Below, one piece after another: positions 46,865-58,047 of a stretch of 64,000 nt of DNA. The DNA comes from Ancylobacter mangrovi (lineage in GTDB: Bacteria > Pseudomonadota > Alphaproteobacteria > Rhizobiales > Xanthobacteraceae), in assembly GCF_024752355.1 (NCBI RefSeq), contig NZ_JANTHZ010000002.1:620001-684000 (forward strand), read 5' to 3'. A program made the position numbers and the translations under genes. How positions within the stretch are numbered: the stretch's first letter is position 1; the number at the start of each line of letters is the position of its first letter. A model generated the notes under the pieces. That model was not told the DNA's origin and did no database searches. It saw only the letters and a list, made by a program, of their open reading frames with translations.

Positions 46865-46946
46865 AGACCAGCGCTTCCCTTATCCTTCTTTCCCGGCGGC
46901 TTTCATCTGGCCTTTCCGGGCAATCCAACATCCGAGGCCCTTTCCC
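46865..46946 (+). promoter_or_regulatory. pyrimidine-rich rho leader, possible rut site
   Basis: The last 80 nt before rho are rich in C and T with few stable pairs (runs such as CTTCCCTTATCCTTCTTTCC near 46873). Unstructured C-rich RNA is what Rho loads on, and rho genes are commonly autoregulated by termination in their leader. Inferred. Confidence 0.35.
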
Positions 46947-48212
46947 ATGGGGGAAATGAAGCTCCAGGACCTCAAGTCCAAGAATCCGGCTGAACTGCTC
47001 GTTTTCGCCGAGGAACTCGAGGTCGAGAACGCCAGCACGCTGCGCAAGCAGGAGCTGATGTTCGCCATCCTCAAGCAGCTTGCCGCGCGCGAGACCGACA
47101 TCATCGGCGAAGGCGTCGTCGAGATCCTCTCCGACGGCTTCGGCTTCCTGCGCTCGCCGGACGCCAACTACCTGCCAGGTCCCGACGACATCTATGTCTC
47201 GCCCTCGCAGATCCGCCGTTTCGGCCTGCGCACCGGCGACACCGTCGAGGGGCAGATCCGCAGCCCGAAGGACGGCGAGCGCTACTTCGCGCTGCTCAAG
47301 GTCAACACGATCAATTTCGAAGACCCGGACAAGATCCGGCACAAGATCAACTTCGACAACCTTACCCCGCTCTATCCCGACGAGCGGCTGAAGCTCGAGA
47401 TCGAGGATCCCACGCGCAAGGACTTCTCGGCGCGGATCATCGACATCGTGGCGCCGATCGGCAAGGGCCAGCGCGGCCTGATCGTCGCTCCGCCGCGCAC
47501 GGGTAAGACGGTTCTGCTCCAGAACATCGCCCAGTCGATCACCACCAACCATCCCGAGTGCTACCTCATCGTGCTGCTCATCGATGAGCGGCCGGAGGAA
47601 GTCACCGACATGCAGCGCTCGGTGAAGGGCGAGGTGGTCTCCTCCACCTTCGACGAGCCGGCCGCGCGCCACGTGCAGGTCGCCGAGATGGTGATCGAGA
47701 AGGCCAAGCGCCTCGTCGAGCACAAGCGCGACGTGGTGATCCTGCTCGATTCGATCACCCGCCTCGGGCGCGCCTACAACACGGTGGTGCCGTCCTCGGG
47801 CAAGGTGCTGACCGGCGGTGTCGACGCCAACGCCCTGCAGCGCCCCAAGCGCTTCTTCGGCGCGGCGCGCAACATCGAGGAAGGCGGCTCGCTCACCATC
47901 ATCGCTACCGCGCTGATCGAGACCGGTTCGCGCATGGACGAGGTGATCTTCGAGGAGTTCAAGGGCACCGGCAATTCCGAGGTCATCCTCGACCGCAAGG
48001 TGTCCGACAAGCGCGTCTTCCCGGCGATCGACATCACCCGCTCGGGCACGCGCAAGGAAGAGCTGCTGGTTCCTTCCGACGTGCTCAAGAAAATGTACGT
48101 GCTGCGGCGAATCCTCAATCCGATGGGCACGGTTGACGCGATCGAGTTCCTGCTCGACAAATTGCGCCAGACCAAGACCAATTCGGACTTCTTCGACTCG
48201 ATGAACACCTGA
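46947..48212 (+). CDS. rho: transcription termination factor Rho
   Basis: 421 aa. Hexameric RNA-dependent helicase. N-terminal Rho-N domain [43 protein letters not shown], cold-shock-like RNA domain with [35 protein letters not shown], then P-loop [12 protein letters not shown], Walker [17 protein letters not shown] and the R-loop [20 protein letters not shown]. An in-frame ATG 9 nt in (46956) has a better ribosome site (GGGGGAA) and may be the true start. Preceded by a 242-nt leader. Confidence 0.97.
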   Translation: MGEMKLQDLKSKNPAELLVFAEELEVENASTLRKQELMFAILKQLAARETDIIGEGVVEILSDGFGFLRSPDANYLPGPDDIYVSPSQIRRFGLRTGDTVEGQIRSPKDGERYFALLKVNTINFEDPDKIRHKINFDNLTPLYPDERLKLEIEDPTRKDFSARIIDIVAPIGKGQRGLIVAPPRTGKTVLLQNIAQSITTNHPECYLIVLLIDERPEEVTDMQRSVKGEVVSSTFDEPAARHVQVAEMVIEKAKRLVEHKRDVVILLDSITRLGRAYNTVVPSSGKVLTGGVDANALQRPKRFFGAARNIEEGGSLTIIATALIETGSRMDEVIFEEFKGTGNSEVILDRKVSDKRVFPAIDITRSGTRKEELLVPSDVLKKMYVLRRILNPMGTVDAIEFLLDKLRQTKTNSDFFDSMNT

Positions 48213-48245
48213 CGTCGGGAAGCCAGGGAGAGCCGGGAGGCGGGC

Positions 48246-48659
48246 ATGACGGCCGCTGCGGCAGGCATAGTGCGATGGATCGCCCTGGTGGGCGCGGCGT
48301 GGCTGGTGCCCGCCGCTCCCGCCTTCGCGGGCGTCGCCGAGCGCGAGCCGCCTTCCGCCGTGCTCTGGCTTCTCGTGGTCGGCGTCGCGGCGCTGAGCTG
48401 GGTGATGGCCTGCCGGCGCTGGTGGCTGCCGCTGGCGCTCTGGGTGCCAGTGGCGCTGTTCGACTCCTCGCTGGTGGCCGACCTGGTCGACCCGGTGATC
48501 GGGCCGGCGGTGCGCGAGGAGCTCGGACTCTCCTACATGATGCAGGCGGACCTCACGAGCGCGCTCACGCTCGTGCTGCCGCTGATGTTCGCGAACCTCA
48601 TGTTCAGCCGCCGCGAGCAGGACAAGGCCAAGCTGTCGCGAGACATCTGGCGGCGTTGA
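48246..48659 (+). CDS. small membrane protein of unknown function
   Basis: 137 aa. A likely signal-type helix (WIALVGAAWLVPAAPAFA, possible cleavage after AFA), then two more hydrophobic segments (VLWLLVVGVAALSWVMA, and WWLPLALWVPVALF) and a C-terminal one (LTSALTLVLPLMFANLMF) before a charged tail SRREQDKAKLSRDIWRR. I do not recognise a family. It begins 34 nt after rho with GGGAGGCGGGC before the ATG, so it is probably in the rho transcript. The codon composition agrees with its neighbours. Confidence 0.75.
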   Translation: MTAAAAGIVRWIALVGAAWLVPAAPAFAGVAEREPPSAVLWLLVVGVAALSWVMACRRWWLPLALWVPVALFDSSLVADLVDPVIGPAVREELGLSYMMQADLTSALTLVLPLMFANLMFSRREQDKAKLSRDIWRR

Positions 48660-48825
48660 AACTTCCGCGAGTCAAAACTCGATTCGTACGCGAAACGGTT
48701 GTCCCCACAATTGACTGCTGACGGGCGTTCCGCTGTCGTTCCAAGGAACGATATGGCGGCAAGTCCTTTGCCGTCAGCGGTCATTTCTGGGCCGATCTGT
48801 GCCATGCGGCCGCCTGATCGCTGAT

Positions 48826-48846
48826 TTATCCACAGGGCTGTCCACA
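48826..48846. promoter_or_regulatory. DnaA box pair
   Basis: Perfect TTATCCACA (48826-48834) and, 3 bp on, CTGTCCACA (48838-48846, two mismatches), same orientation. They lie in the 216-bp convergent gap (48660-48875), which needs no promoter. Two GANTC sites (48669-48673, 48681-48685) are in the same gap. Confidence 0.5.
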
Positions 48847-48875
48847 TTGAGCGCCTAGGGCGAGCGCGCTACCCT

Positions 48876-50909
48876 TCATCCGGCCGGGGCGCCGGCATCG
48901 ACTCGTGTAACCTGCTCGGCAAGTCGATTCGGTTCCGTAACGGGTAGCGAACAGACCGCTCCGCTGCATACGAAGGCGGCCGCGCCCTCGGCCGCCGTCG
49001 CCTTGGCGCGTGCCGGATGGGTCTCCGGCAGCGCGGCGGGATCACCGGCGCGCTGGATGACGAGACCGGCCCGCGGCAGCCGCCGCGCCGCGTCGAGCAG
49101 CGCATCGGCGGCCGGGTCGTCGGCGGGGCCGGTGATGACGATCTCGGTCGTCCGCACCCGCGCGTCGAGCGCGTTGAGCAGGCCGGCATGGCTGTAGAGA
49201 TTGGCTGCCGCGCGCGGCAGCAGCCCGTCGAACAGCCGGTCGGCCCGCGCGCGCCAGGCTTCCTCGCCGGTGAGCGTGGCAAGCGTGACGAGGTTGCGGG
49301 CGATCAGCGCGTTCGGGTTGGTGATGGCGTCGTCCGCCGTCGCCTCCGGGCGCAGGATGAGCCCCTCGGCGTCATCGGCGGTGAGGTAGTAGCCGCCGTC
49401 TTCGGCCGCGTGATGGGTCTCCAGCGCCCTCTGCCAGGCGATGGCCTGCTCGAGATAGAAGACCTCGCCGGTCGCCTGGTGAAGGGCGAGGCCGGCGCCG
49501 ATCATCGCCGCGTAGTCGCTGGAGAGCCCGGGATAGACCAGCTTGCCGGTGCGCCAGCTATGGCCGAGCCGGCCGTTCCGGCTCATCGATTCGGCGATGA
49601 AACGGAAGGCGCGCGCCGCCATCCCGGTCCATTCCGGGCGCCCGAAGCGCGGCGCGGCACCGGCGAGCGCGGCGATCATCAGCCCGTTCCAGTCGGCGAG
49701 CACCTTGTCGTCGCGCCCCGGCGGCACGCGCGCGGCACGCACCGCCAATAGCTTGTCGCGCAGCATGGCGAGGCGCATCTCGTCGGCGCCGGAGCGCTCC
49801 GTCTCCTTCAGCCGGTTGGGGATCGACACCCCCTCCCAGTTGCCGAAGGGGGTGATGTCGTAGTGCCGGGCGAAGAACTCGGCATCCTCCGCGCCGAGCG
49901 CGTCGAGGATTTGCCGGAGCGTCCAGACATAGTAGCGCCCCTCATGGCCTTCCGAATCGGCGTCGAGGCTGGCGGCGAAGGCGCCGCTTTCGGTCAGCAT
50001 CTCGCGCTTCAGCCAGGCGACGGTTTCCTCGGCGCGGGCACGGAACAGGTCGGCCAGCGTCTCGCTATAGGCAAGGCCCAGCAGCTCCAGGATCTGCGCA
50101 TTGTCGTAGAGCATCTTCTCGAAGTGCGGCACCAGCCAGCGCTCATCGACCGAATAGCGGGCATAGCCGCCGCCGATGTGGTCGTAGATGCCGCCCTCGC
50201 TCATGCCGTCCAGCGCGTGCAGCGCGGCGTCGCGGAAGCGCTGCCGCCCGGTGCGCTCATGGGCGCGCCAGAGCAGTTCCAGGAACGGCGTGTTGGGGAA
50301 CTTCGGCGCGCCCTGCAGCCCGCCATGGGCGGTGTCCATGATGCCGAGGATGCGGCCGGCGACGTCGTCGAGCTCGTTCGGGCCGATGGTGACGCGCCCC
50401 TCCGGCTGCGCCTTGGTGCGCAGGCGCTCGAGCAGCGCCTCCCGGTTGGAGGCGATGCGCGGGTCGCCGCTGCGATAGGCGCCGGCCATGGTCTGCAGCA
50501 CGTCGGTGAAGGCGGGCTGGCCGTAGCGGGCTTCCTTGGGAAAATAGGTGCCGCCCCAGAACGGCGCGCCCTCGGCGTCGAGGAACATGGTCATCGGCCA
50601 GCCGCCCTGGACGCCGAGCTGCTGCAGCGCCGACATGTAGATCTGGTCGACGTCGGGCCGCTCCTCGCGATCGACCTTGATGTTCACGAACAGCTCGTTC
50701 ATCACCGCGGCGGTCGCCTCGTCCTCGAAGCTCTCATGGGCCATGACGTGGCACCAGTGGCAGGCCGCGTAGCCGACGGAGAGCAGGATCGGCCGGCCGC
50801 TGCGGCGGGCCTCCTCGAACGCGTCGGGCTGCCATTGCCACCAGTCGACCGGGTTGTCCTTGTGCTGGAGCAGGTAGGGGCTGGCGGCGTGCTGGAGGCG
50901 GTTGGGCAA
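48876..50909 (-). CDS. DUF255 thioredoxin-domain protein (YyaL/SSP411 family)
   Basis: 677 aa. The first 165 residues are a thioredoxin-like DUF255 domain: [24 protein letters not shown], then [21 protein letters not shown] with a CHWC redox-like motif, and [13 protein letters not shown]. The rest is an (alpha/alpha)-barrel resembling N-acylglucosamine epimerases ([34 protein letters not shown]). Role unknown. The start is TTG at 50909 with GGAGAGAG a few bases upstream; no ATG fits the conserved start. Divergent from mnmE. Confidence 0.9.
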   Translation of the reverse strand: MPNRLQHAASPYLLQHKDNPVDWWQWQPDAFEEARRSGRPILLSVGYAACHWCHVMAHESFEDEATAAVMNELFVNIKVDREERPDVDQIYMSALQQLGVQGGWPMTMFLDAEGAPFWGGTYFPKEARYGQPAFTDVLQTMAGAYRSGDPRIASNREALLERLRTKAQPEGRVTIGPNELDDVAGRILGIMDTAHGGLQGAPKFPNTPFLELLWRAHERTGRQRFRDAALHALDGMSEGGIYDHIGGGYARYSVDERWLVPHFEKMLYDNAQILELLGLAYSETLADLFRARAEETVAWLKREMLTESGAFAASLDADSEGHEGRYYVWTLRQILDALGAEDAEFFARHYDITPFGNWEGVSIPNRLKETERSGADEMRLAMLRDKLLAVRAARVPPGRDDKVLADWNGLMIAALAGAAPRFGRPEWTGMAARAFRFIAESMSRNGRLGHSWRTGKLVYPGLSSDYAAMIGAGLALHQATGEVFYLEQAIAWQRALETHHAAEDGGYYLTADDAEGLILRPEATADDAITNPNALIARNLVTLATLTGEEAWRARADRLFDGLLPRAAANLYSHAGLLNALDARVRTTEIVITGPADDPAADALLDAARRLPRAGLVIQRAGDPAALPETHPARAKATAAEGAAAFVCSGAVCSLPVTEPNRLAEQVTRVDAGAPAG

Positions 50910-50999
50910 GACTCTCTCCGGCTTCTGACGGGTCGGCGGAATAGTGATGCTAGCGAGATAGGGCGTCGTGCGGGACGGGTCACGTAAAAAGGAAGACCG

Positions 51000-52403
51000 A
51001 TGAAGGACGCGCGCCGGGTTAATGAGGACGGGCCGAGCGGGCGCACGGCAGATGGGCGCGCGACCAGCGGCTCGACCATTGCCGCCGTCTCGTCCGGCAG
51101 CGGCACGGCAGCGGTGGCGGTGATCCGCGTCTCCGGCCCTCAGGCGGGCGCGGCGGTGACGGCGCTCGCCGGGCGCCTGCCCGAGCCGCGCCGGGCCACG
51201 CTCGCCACGCTGCGCCATCCCGCGAGCGGGGCCGAGATCGACCGCGCGCTGGTGCTCTGGCTGCCGGGACCGCGCAGCGCGACCGGCGAGGACATGGCCG
51301 AGTTCCAGGTGCATGGCGGGCGCGCCGTGGTGGCGGCGGCGCTCGACGCGCTGATCGCCGTGCCCGGCATCGTGCCGGCCGAGCGGGGCGAGTTCACCCG
51401 CCGCGCCTTTCTGAACGGGCGGATGGACCTCGCCGAGGCGGAAGGCCTCGCGGACCTGCTCTCGGCCGAGACTGAGGCGCAGCGCCGGCTAGCCTTCGCC
51501 CATGCCTTCGGTCATCTCGGCGAGCAGGTGGCGCGCTGGCGCGAGCGGCTGATCCGCGCCATGGCGCTGATCGAGGCGGGCATCGACTTCGCCGACGAGG
51601 ACGACGTGCCGGCTGAGGCGCGCGCTCTCGCCCGGCCGGAGGCGGAGCAGTTGCGCGCCGAGCTCGAGGCGGCGCTGAAGGATCGGCGCGGGGCGCTGCT
51701 GCGCGACGGCGCGACCATCGCCATCGCCGGCCGGGTGAATGCCGGCAAGTCCTCGCTCATCAACGCGCTCGCCGCGCGCGACATCGCCATCGTCTCTGAC
51801 GAGCCGGGCACCACCCGCGACGTGCTGGAAGTCGCGCTCGATCTCGGCGGGCACAAGGCGACGCTGATCGACACGGCCGGGCTGCGGACGGCGGAGGGGG
51901 CGGTGGAGGCGGAAGGAATCCGCCGCGCCCGTGCCCGCATCGAAGGGGCGGATCTCGTGCTCTGGGTTCACGACGTCGCCGCGGAGCCGCCCCCGCAGAC
52001 GCGACCGGACATCGATTCGCAGGCGGAACTTTGGCTGCTCGCCAACAAGGTCGATGCCGGCGCGGCGGCCTTCGTGCGGCCCGATTGGGCGACACGCGAC
52101 TTCGCGATCTCCGCCCGCGAGGGCGAGGGGCTGGACACGCTGACCTCCGCGCTGGCGGAGGCCGTCGCCGCGCGGGCGGGAGGGGGCGAGCACCCCGCGC
52201 TGATCCGCGAGCGGCATCGGGCGAATGCGCAGGATGCAGCCGGGCATCTGTCGGTCGCGCTCGCGGGATGGGACAAACTGAGCGACGAGCTTCTCGCCGA
52301 AGAACTGCGTCTCGCCGGCCGCGCACTCGGTCGGATCACCGGCGCCATCGACATCGAGGACCTGCTGGACGTGGTGTTCCGCGAGTTCTGCGTCGGCAAA
52401 TAG
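51000..52403 (+). CDS. mnmE: tRNA modification GTPase MnmE
   Basis: 467 aa. With MnmG makes 5-carboxymethylaminomethyluridine at tRNA wobble U34. The N-terminal formyl-THF domain starts DTIAAVSS-like (GSTIAAVSSGSGTAAVAVIRVSGPQA), then helical domain, G domain with G1 GRVNAGKSS (valine where proline is usual), DEPGTTRDVLE, DTAGLR, NKVD, and the C-terminal FCVGK carrying the catalytic cysteine. The N-terminus is about 20 residues longer than usual. AGGAAG precedes the ATG. mnmG follows after 185 bp containing two parS-like sites. Confidence 0.96.
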   Translation: MKDARRVNEDGPSGRTADGRATSGSTIAAVSSGSGTAAVAVIRVSGPQAGAAVTALAGRLPEPRRATLATLRHPASGAEIDRALVLWLPGPRSATGEDMAEFQVHGGRAVVAAALDALIAVPGIVPAERGEFTRRAFLNGRMDLAEAEGLADLLSAETEAQRRLAFAHAFGHLGEQVARWRERLIRAMALIEAGIDFADEDDVPAEARALARPEAEQLRAELEAALKDRRGALLRDGATIAIAGRVNAGKSSLINALAARDIAIVSDEPGTTRDVLEVALDLGGHKATLIDTAGLRTAEGAVEAEGIRRARARIEGADLVLWVHDVAAEPPPQTRPDIDSQAELWLLANKVDAGAAAFVRPDWATRDFAISAREGEGLDTLTSALAEAVAARAGGGEHPALIRERHRANAQDAAGHLSVALAGWDKLSDELLAEELRLAGRALGRITGAIDIEDLLDVVFREFCVGK

Positions 52404-52410
52404 GAGCCCG

Positions 52411-52424
52411 GTTTCACGTGAAAC
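52411..52424. promoter_or_regulatory. parS site 2, GTTTCACGTGAAAC
   Basis: Exact 14-bp parS palindrome 8 nt after the mnmE stop. Confidence 0.85.
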
Positions 52425-52458
52425 AGCGGCGGCGCAAAGAGCGATTCGCACCCGGAAT

Positions 52459-52472
52459 GTTTCACGTGAATC
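52459..52472. promoter_or_regulatory. parS site 3, GTTTCACGTGAATC
   Basis: One mismatch to parS (T for A at position 13), 34 bp beyond site 2 in the mnmE-mnmG gap. A further TCACGTG follows directly (52471-52477), making an overlapping half site. Confidence 0.6.
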
Positions 52473-52588
52473 ACGTGTGAGGACTTGCGCCTCCGGCCGC
52501 TTCATCTCGTGAGGCTTGACGGCGGCGGACGGACAGGGCTCAACAGCGGCGATTTACATGCGGGCGCGCACCCGCGACGAGTGACGCC

Positions 52589-54445
<1,857 letters not shown>

Positions 54446-54501
54446 GCCCGCGCGACGCGTGGCCAGTAGCGCGGCCGGGCCGTTCGGGGCGAATATGGCG
54501 C

Positions 54502-55155
54502 ATGAGCAAGAGCGATTCGGCCGGCCGGGACCGGGCCCTGGAGCTGGTCCCTGTTTCACGTGAAACAGCGGAGCGGCTCGACGCCATCGTCACGCTGCTG
54601 CAGAAGTGGCAGCGCACCATCAACCTCGTCGCGCCGGCGAGCCTGCCGGATGTGTGGATGCGCCATGTGGCGGATTCGCTCCAGCTCGTGCCGCTCGCCG
54701 GGGAGGCCCGGCGCTGGGTCGACCTCGGCTCGGGCGGCGGCTTTCCCGGGCTCGTCGTGGCGGCGATGCTGGCCGAGCGGCCGGGGGCGGATGTGACGCT
54801 GGTCGAGAGCGACAGCCGCAAGGCGGCATTCCTGCGCGAGGCGGCGCGGATCGCCGAGCTGCCGGCGACGGTGGTGCCGGCGCGGATCGAGCGTGTCGCC
54901 GCCGAGTTGGCACCGGGTGTCGAGGTGGTGTCGGCGCGGGCGCTCGCCCCGCTCGCCAGGCTCCTCGAACTCGCCCATCCCTTCCTCGCCCAAGGCGCCA
55001 CGGGGCTTTTTCTGAAGGGACAAGATGTTGATAACGAATTGACCGATTCAGCTAAATCTTGGAGAATCGCGTCAAGGATCGCGCCCAGCGTGACGGACCG
55101 CAGCGGCCGGATCCTGATCGTGACATCCGCCGTCCCAGTGGCGCCGGCCACGTGA
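54502..55155 (+). CDS. rsmG: 16S rRNA (guanine-N7)-methyltransferase RsmG
   Basis: 217 aa. Methylates G527 of 16S rRNA (loss gives low-level streptomycin resistance). SAM motif [14 protein letters not shown], then [40 protein letters not shown] and the [13 protein letters not shown] segment. The N-terminal VSRET codons contain an exact parS palindrome. 30 nt before parA; mnmG-rsmG-parA-parB is the usual order. Confidence 0.95.
   Translation: MSKSDSAGRDRALELVPVSRETAERLDAIVTLLQKWQRTINLVAPASLPDVWMRHVADSLQLVPLAGEARRWVDLGSGGGFPGLVVAAMLAERPGADVTLVESDSRKAAFLREAARIAELPATVVPARIERVAAELAPGVEVVSARALAPLARLLELAHPFLAQGATGLFLKGQDVDNELTDSAKSWRIASRIAPSVTDRSGRILIVTSAVPVAPAT
54553..54566. promoter_or_regulatory. 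parS site 4, inside rsmG
   Basis: Exact GTTTCACGTGAAAC, extended to the 16-bp TGTTTCACGTGAAACA (54552-54567), within codons 17-22 of rsmG (residues V-S-R-E-T). It lies 620 bp before parA. Confidence 0.85.
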
Positions 55156-55185
55156 TGCCGCCGGGCAGGTGAAAGGGTCGAAACG

Positions 55186-56058
55186 ATGAGTGAGCAGGCT
55201 CCGCTTGTCCCCCTTGCGCCGGAAGGCGCCGGGCGGCGCATGCCGCGCGTGCTGGCCCTCGCCAACCAGAAGGGCGGTGTCGGCAAGACGACGACGGCGA
55301 TCAATCTCGGCACCGCGCTCGCGGCCATCGGCGAGACGGTGCTGGTGGTCGACCTCGACCCGCAGGGCAACGCTTCGACCGGCCTCGGCATCGACCGGCG
55401 TGCCCGCCGGATCTCGACCTATGACGTGCTGGTGGGCGAGGTGGAGCTGCGCGACGCGGTGCTGGAAACCGCGGTGCCGCGCCTGCATATCGTGCCCTCC
55501 ACCATGGACCTGTCCGGGCTGGAGCTGGAACTCGCCACTGCGCGCGACCGCGCGTTCCGCCTGCGCGACGCCATCGCGCGGCTGAACGGCGACACGTCGT
55601 TTCGGGATGGAAACGATTTTCCCTACAGCTACGTGCTGATCGACTGCCCGCCCTCGCTAAACCTGATCACGGTCAACGCGATGGCGGCGGCGAACGCGAT
55701 CCTGGTGCCGCTGCAGTGCGAGTTCTTCGCGCTGGAGGGCCTGTCTCAGCTTCTCAAGACGGTCGACCAGGTTCGCACGACGCTCAATCCCGGTCTGTCG
55801 ATCCACGGCATCGTGCTCACCATGTTCGACGCGCGGAACAATCTGTCGTCGCAGGTGGTGGACGATGTGCGCCAGTTCATGGGCGACAAGGTCTACGAGA
55901 CCATCATACCGCGCAATGTCCGGGTGTCGGAGGCGCCGTCCTACGGCAAGCCGGTGCTGCTCTACGATCTCAAATGCGTCGGATCGCAGGCCTATCTTCG
56001 TCTCGCATCCGAAATAATCCAGCGCGAGCGCACCCTGCGCAGGGCGGCGGCGGTCTGA
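55186..56058 (+). CDS. parA: chromosome partitioning ATPase ParA
   Basis: 290 aa. Deviant Walker A ATPase that binds DNA nonspecifically and moves ParB-parS complexes. LALANQKGGVGKTTTAINLG (KGGVGKTT, 29-36), VVDLDPQGNASTGLG, LIDCPPSLNLITVNAM (Walker B), and PRNVRVSEAPSYGKPVLLYD near the end. The first 20 residues are variable. 11 nt before parB; one operon with rsmG likely. Confidence 0.97.
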   Translation: MSEQAPLVPLAPEGAGRRMPRVLALANQKGGVGKTTTAINLGTALAAIGETVLVVDLDPQGNASTGLGIDRRARRISTYDVLVGEVELRDAVLETAVPRLHIVPSTMDLSGLELELATARDRAFRLRDAIARLNGDTSFRDGNDFPYSYVLIDCPPSLNLITVNAMAAANAILVPLQCEFFALEGLSQLLKTVDQVRTTLNPGLSIHGIVLTMFDARNNLSSQVVDDVRQFMGDKVYETIIPRNVRVSEAPSYGKPVLLYDLKCVGSQAYLRLASEIIQRERTLRRAAAV

Positions 56059-56069
56059 GGGAGGCGTCA

Positions 56070-56981
56070 ATGGCCATGGCGGATGACGGCGGACGTTCGC
56101 GGCTCGGTCGCGGTCTCGCGGCCCTGATCGGCGATATGGGCGAGATGAGCGATCTCGGCGGGGCGCCCGCGCGCCCGGCCGGCGGCCAGCGGCGGGTGCC
56201 GCTCGCCTTCCTGCGGGCCAACCCGCGCAACCCGCGCCGCAGCTTCGCCGAGGAAGATCTGGAGGATCTCGCCGGCTCGATCCGCGAGCGCGGCATCATC
56301 CAGCCGATCGTGGTGCGGGCGGTGCCCGGCCAGCGCGATGCCTTCGAGATCGTCGCCGGCGAGCGGCGCTGGCGCGCCTCGCAGCGCGCCGGGCTGCACG
56401 AGGTGCCGATCGTGGTGGTCGAGGTCGACGACCGCGAGGCGCTCGAGATCGCGATCATCGAGAACGTGCAGCGCGCCGACCTCAACCCACTGGAGGAGGC
56501 GGCCGGCTACCAGTCGCTGTCGGACCAGTTCGGCTATTCGCAGAACGACCTGGCGCGGGTGATCGGCAAGAGCCGCAGCCATGTCGCGAACACGATGCGT
56601 CTCCTCAAGCTGCCGGAATCGGTGAAGGCCTATGTCTCCGACGGGCGGCTTTCGGCCGGTCATGCGCGTGCGCTGCTGACCCAGGACGACCCCGAGCAGC
56701 TGGCGCGGGTGATCGTCGAGCAGGGCATGAATGTCCGCGCGATCGAGGCGCTGGCGCAGGAGCTGAACGTCGCCCGGGCGGAAGCGGCCGGCAAGCCGCC
56801 GCGCAAGCCGAAGGCGGCGGCCGCGCTCGACGCCGACACGGCGGCGCTGCAGCGTCGGCTCTCCGATGCGCTCGGCCTGCAGGTGACGCTGCGCCATGAT
56901 GGCGAGGCCGGCGAGGTGCGCATCCGCTATTCCTCGCTCGACCAGCTCGACGAGGTCTGCCGGCGCCTCGCGGGAAGCTGA
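56070..56981 (+). CDS. parB: chromosome partitioning protein ParB
   Basis: 303 aa. CTPase clamp that loads at parS. RLGRGLAALIGDM is the ParA-stimulating N-terminus; the CTP-binding domain has LRANPRNPRRSFAEEDLEDLAGSI and GERRWRASQRAGL; the helix-turn-helix contains YSQNDLARVIGKSRSHVANTMRLLKLP and AGHARAL; the C-terminal dimer domain ends QLDEVCRRLAGS. GAGGGAGG precedes the ATG at 56070. Several matching parS sites are in this window. Confidence 0.97.
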   Translation: MAMADDGGRSRLGRGLAALIGDMGEMSDLGGAPARPAGGQRRVPLAFLRANPRNPRRSFAEEDLEDLAGSIRERGIIQPIVVRAVPGQRDAFEIVAGERRWRASQRAGLHEVPIVVVEVDDREALEIAIIENVQRADLNPLEEAAGYQSLSDQFGYSQNDLARVIGKSRSHVANTMRLLKLPESVKAYVSDGRLSAGHARALLTQDDPEQLARVIVEQGMNVRAIEALAQELNVARAEAAGKPPRKPKAAAALDADTAALQRRLSDALGLQVTLRHDGEAGEVRIRYSSLDQLDEVCRRLAGS

Positions 56982-57014
56982 GCGTGTGAGCGCGCCGGCA
57001 CCCGGGCGCGGTCG

Positions 57015-58040
57015 TCAGCCGCGGCGGGCGGCGCCGGCGATCTGAAGCAGGGCGCGCTCGGCGATGGCCGGGCCCAGCGCGGCATTGCGGCGGGCCGCCA
57101 GCAAGGCGTCGTCGAGCGCCAGCAGAACCACCTTCAGCCGCTCGCTGTTCCAGCTCCGAAGCGCCTTCTCGATCAAGGGCTTGCGGCGGAAATGGATGGC
57201 CGGCCTCGCGCCGTCGATGGCCCGCTCGACACTGCCGCCGGCCTCGATGCCGAGCCGCATCATGTGCAGGCCCTGCACCGTCCGGCACACCGCACCGAGC
57301 AGCACGTCGGGCCGCATCCCCTCATGGATCGCCTTCGCGAACGCGCCCGACATCTCCGACGGCATGCCGGCGAGCGCGGCGTCGGACACCTCGTCGATGG
57401 CGAGGCTCGAGGCGTCGCCGACGATGGCGCGCACATGCTCGGCGGTGATGCGCGGCTCGCCGGCGGCGTAGAGCAGCAGCTTGGCGATTTCGCCGCGCGA
57501 GGCGAGGCGGTCGCCGCCGAGCAGGCCCATCAGCTCGGCCCGCGCATTGCGCTCGATGGGAATGCCGGCCTCGGCGGTCATGGTGTCGACCAGCCGGCCA
57601 AGATCGCGGTCGGTGTCGGCGTAGCAGGCGATGGCGAGGGCGCGCGGGGACGATTCGCACAGCGCCCGCAGGCCGGTGCCGCGCTTGAGGTCGCCGGCCT
57701 CGATGACGACAACCGCGTCCTCCATCGGCACGGCGAGCAGCGCCTCGACTGCGGGGACGATGTTGCGGCTGCCGGCACGCACCGAGACCACCCGCCGGCC
57801 GCCGAACAGCGCCACCGTGCCGGCCTCGTCGGCCAGCCGGCCCGGATCGCCGGCGATCTCGTCGCCGTCGAGACGGATCGTGCCGAATGGGTCGCTGGTT
57901 CCCTGGCCGGCGCGGGCGAGATAGGCGCTCGCGCGCTCGCGCACCAGACCGGTATCGGGGCCGTAGAGCAGGACCACCGGCCGGAGCGGGTCGATGCGCG
58001 AGAGCGTCGCCTCGACGTCGCCGGGCCGGACGGCAACCAT
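57015..58040 (-). CDS. holA: DNA polymerase III delta subunit
   Basis: 341 aa. Clamp-loader subunit that opens the beta ring. N-terminal VVLLYGPDTGLVRERASAYL (P-loop remnant without GKT), FGTIRLDGDEI, and SVRAGSRNIVPAVEALL; middle part DRLASRGEIAKLLLYA (common DnaN-loader motif NDLxKLxxY-like) and C-terminal collar helices. ATG at 58040, 7 nt after the lptE stop. Convergent with parB. Confidence 0.93.
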   Translation of the reverse strand: MVAVRPGDVEATLSRIDPLRPVVLLYGPDTGLVRERASAYLARAGQGTSDPFGTIRLDGDEIAGDPGRLADEAGTVALFGGRRVVSVRAGSRNIVPAVEALLAVPMEDAVVVIEAGDLKRGTGLRALCESSPRALAIACYADTDRDLGRLVDTMTAEAGIPIERNARAELMGLLGGDRLASRGEIAKLLLYAAGEPRITAEHVRAIVGDASSLAIDEVSDAALAGMPSEMSGAFAKAIHEGMRPDVLLGAVCRTVQGLHMMRLGIEAGGSVERAIDGARPAIHFRRKPLIEKALRSWNSERLKVVLLALDDALLAARRNAALGPAIAERALLQIAGAARRG

Positions 58041-58047
58041 GGGAAGG

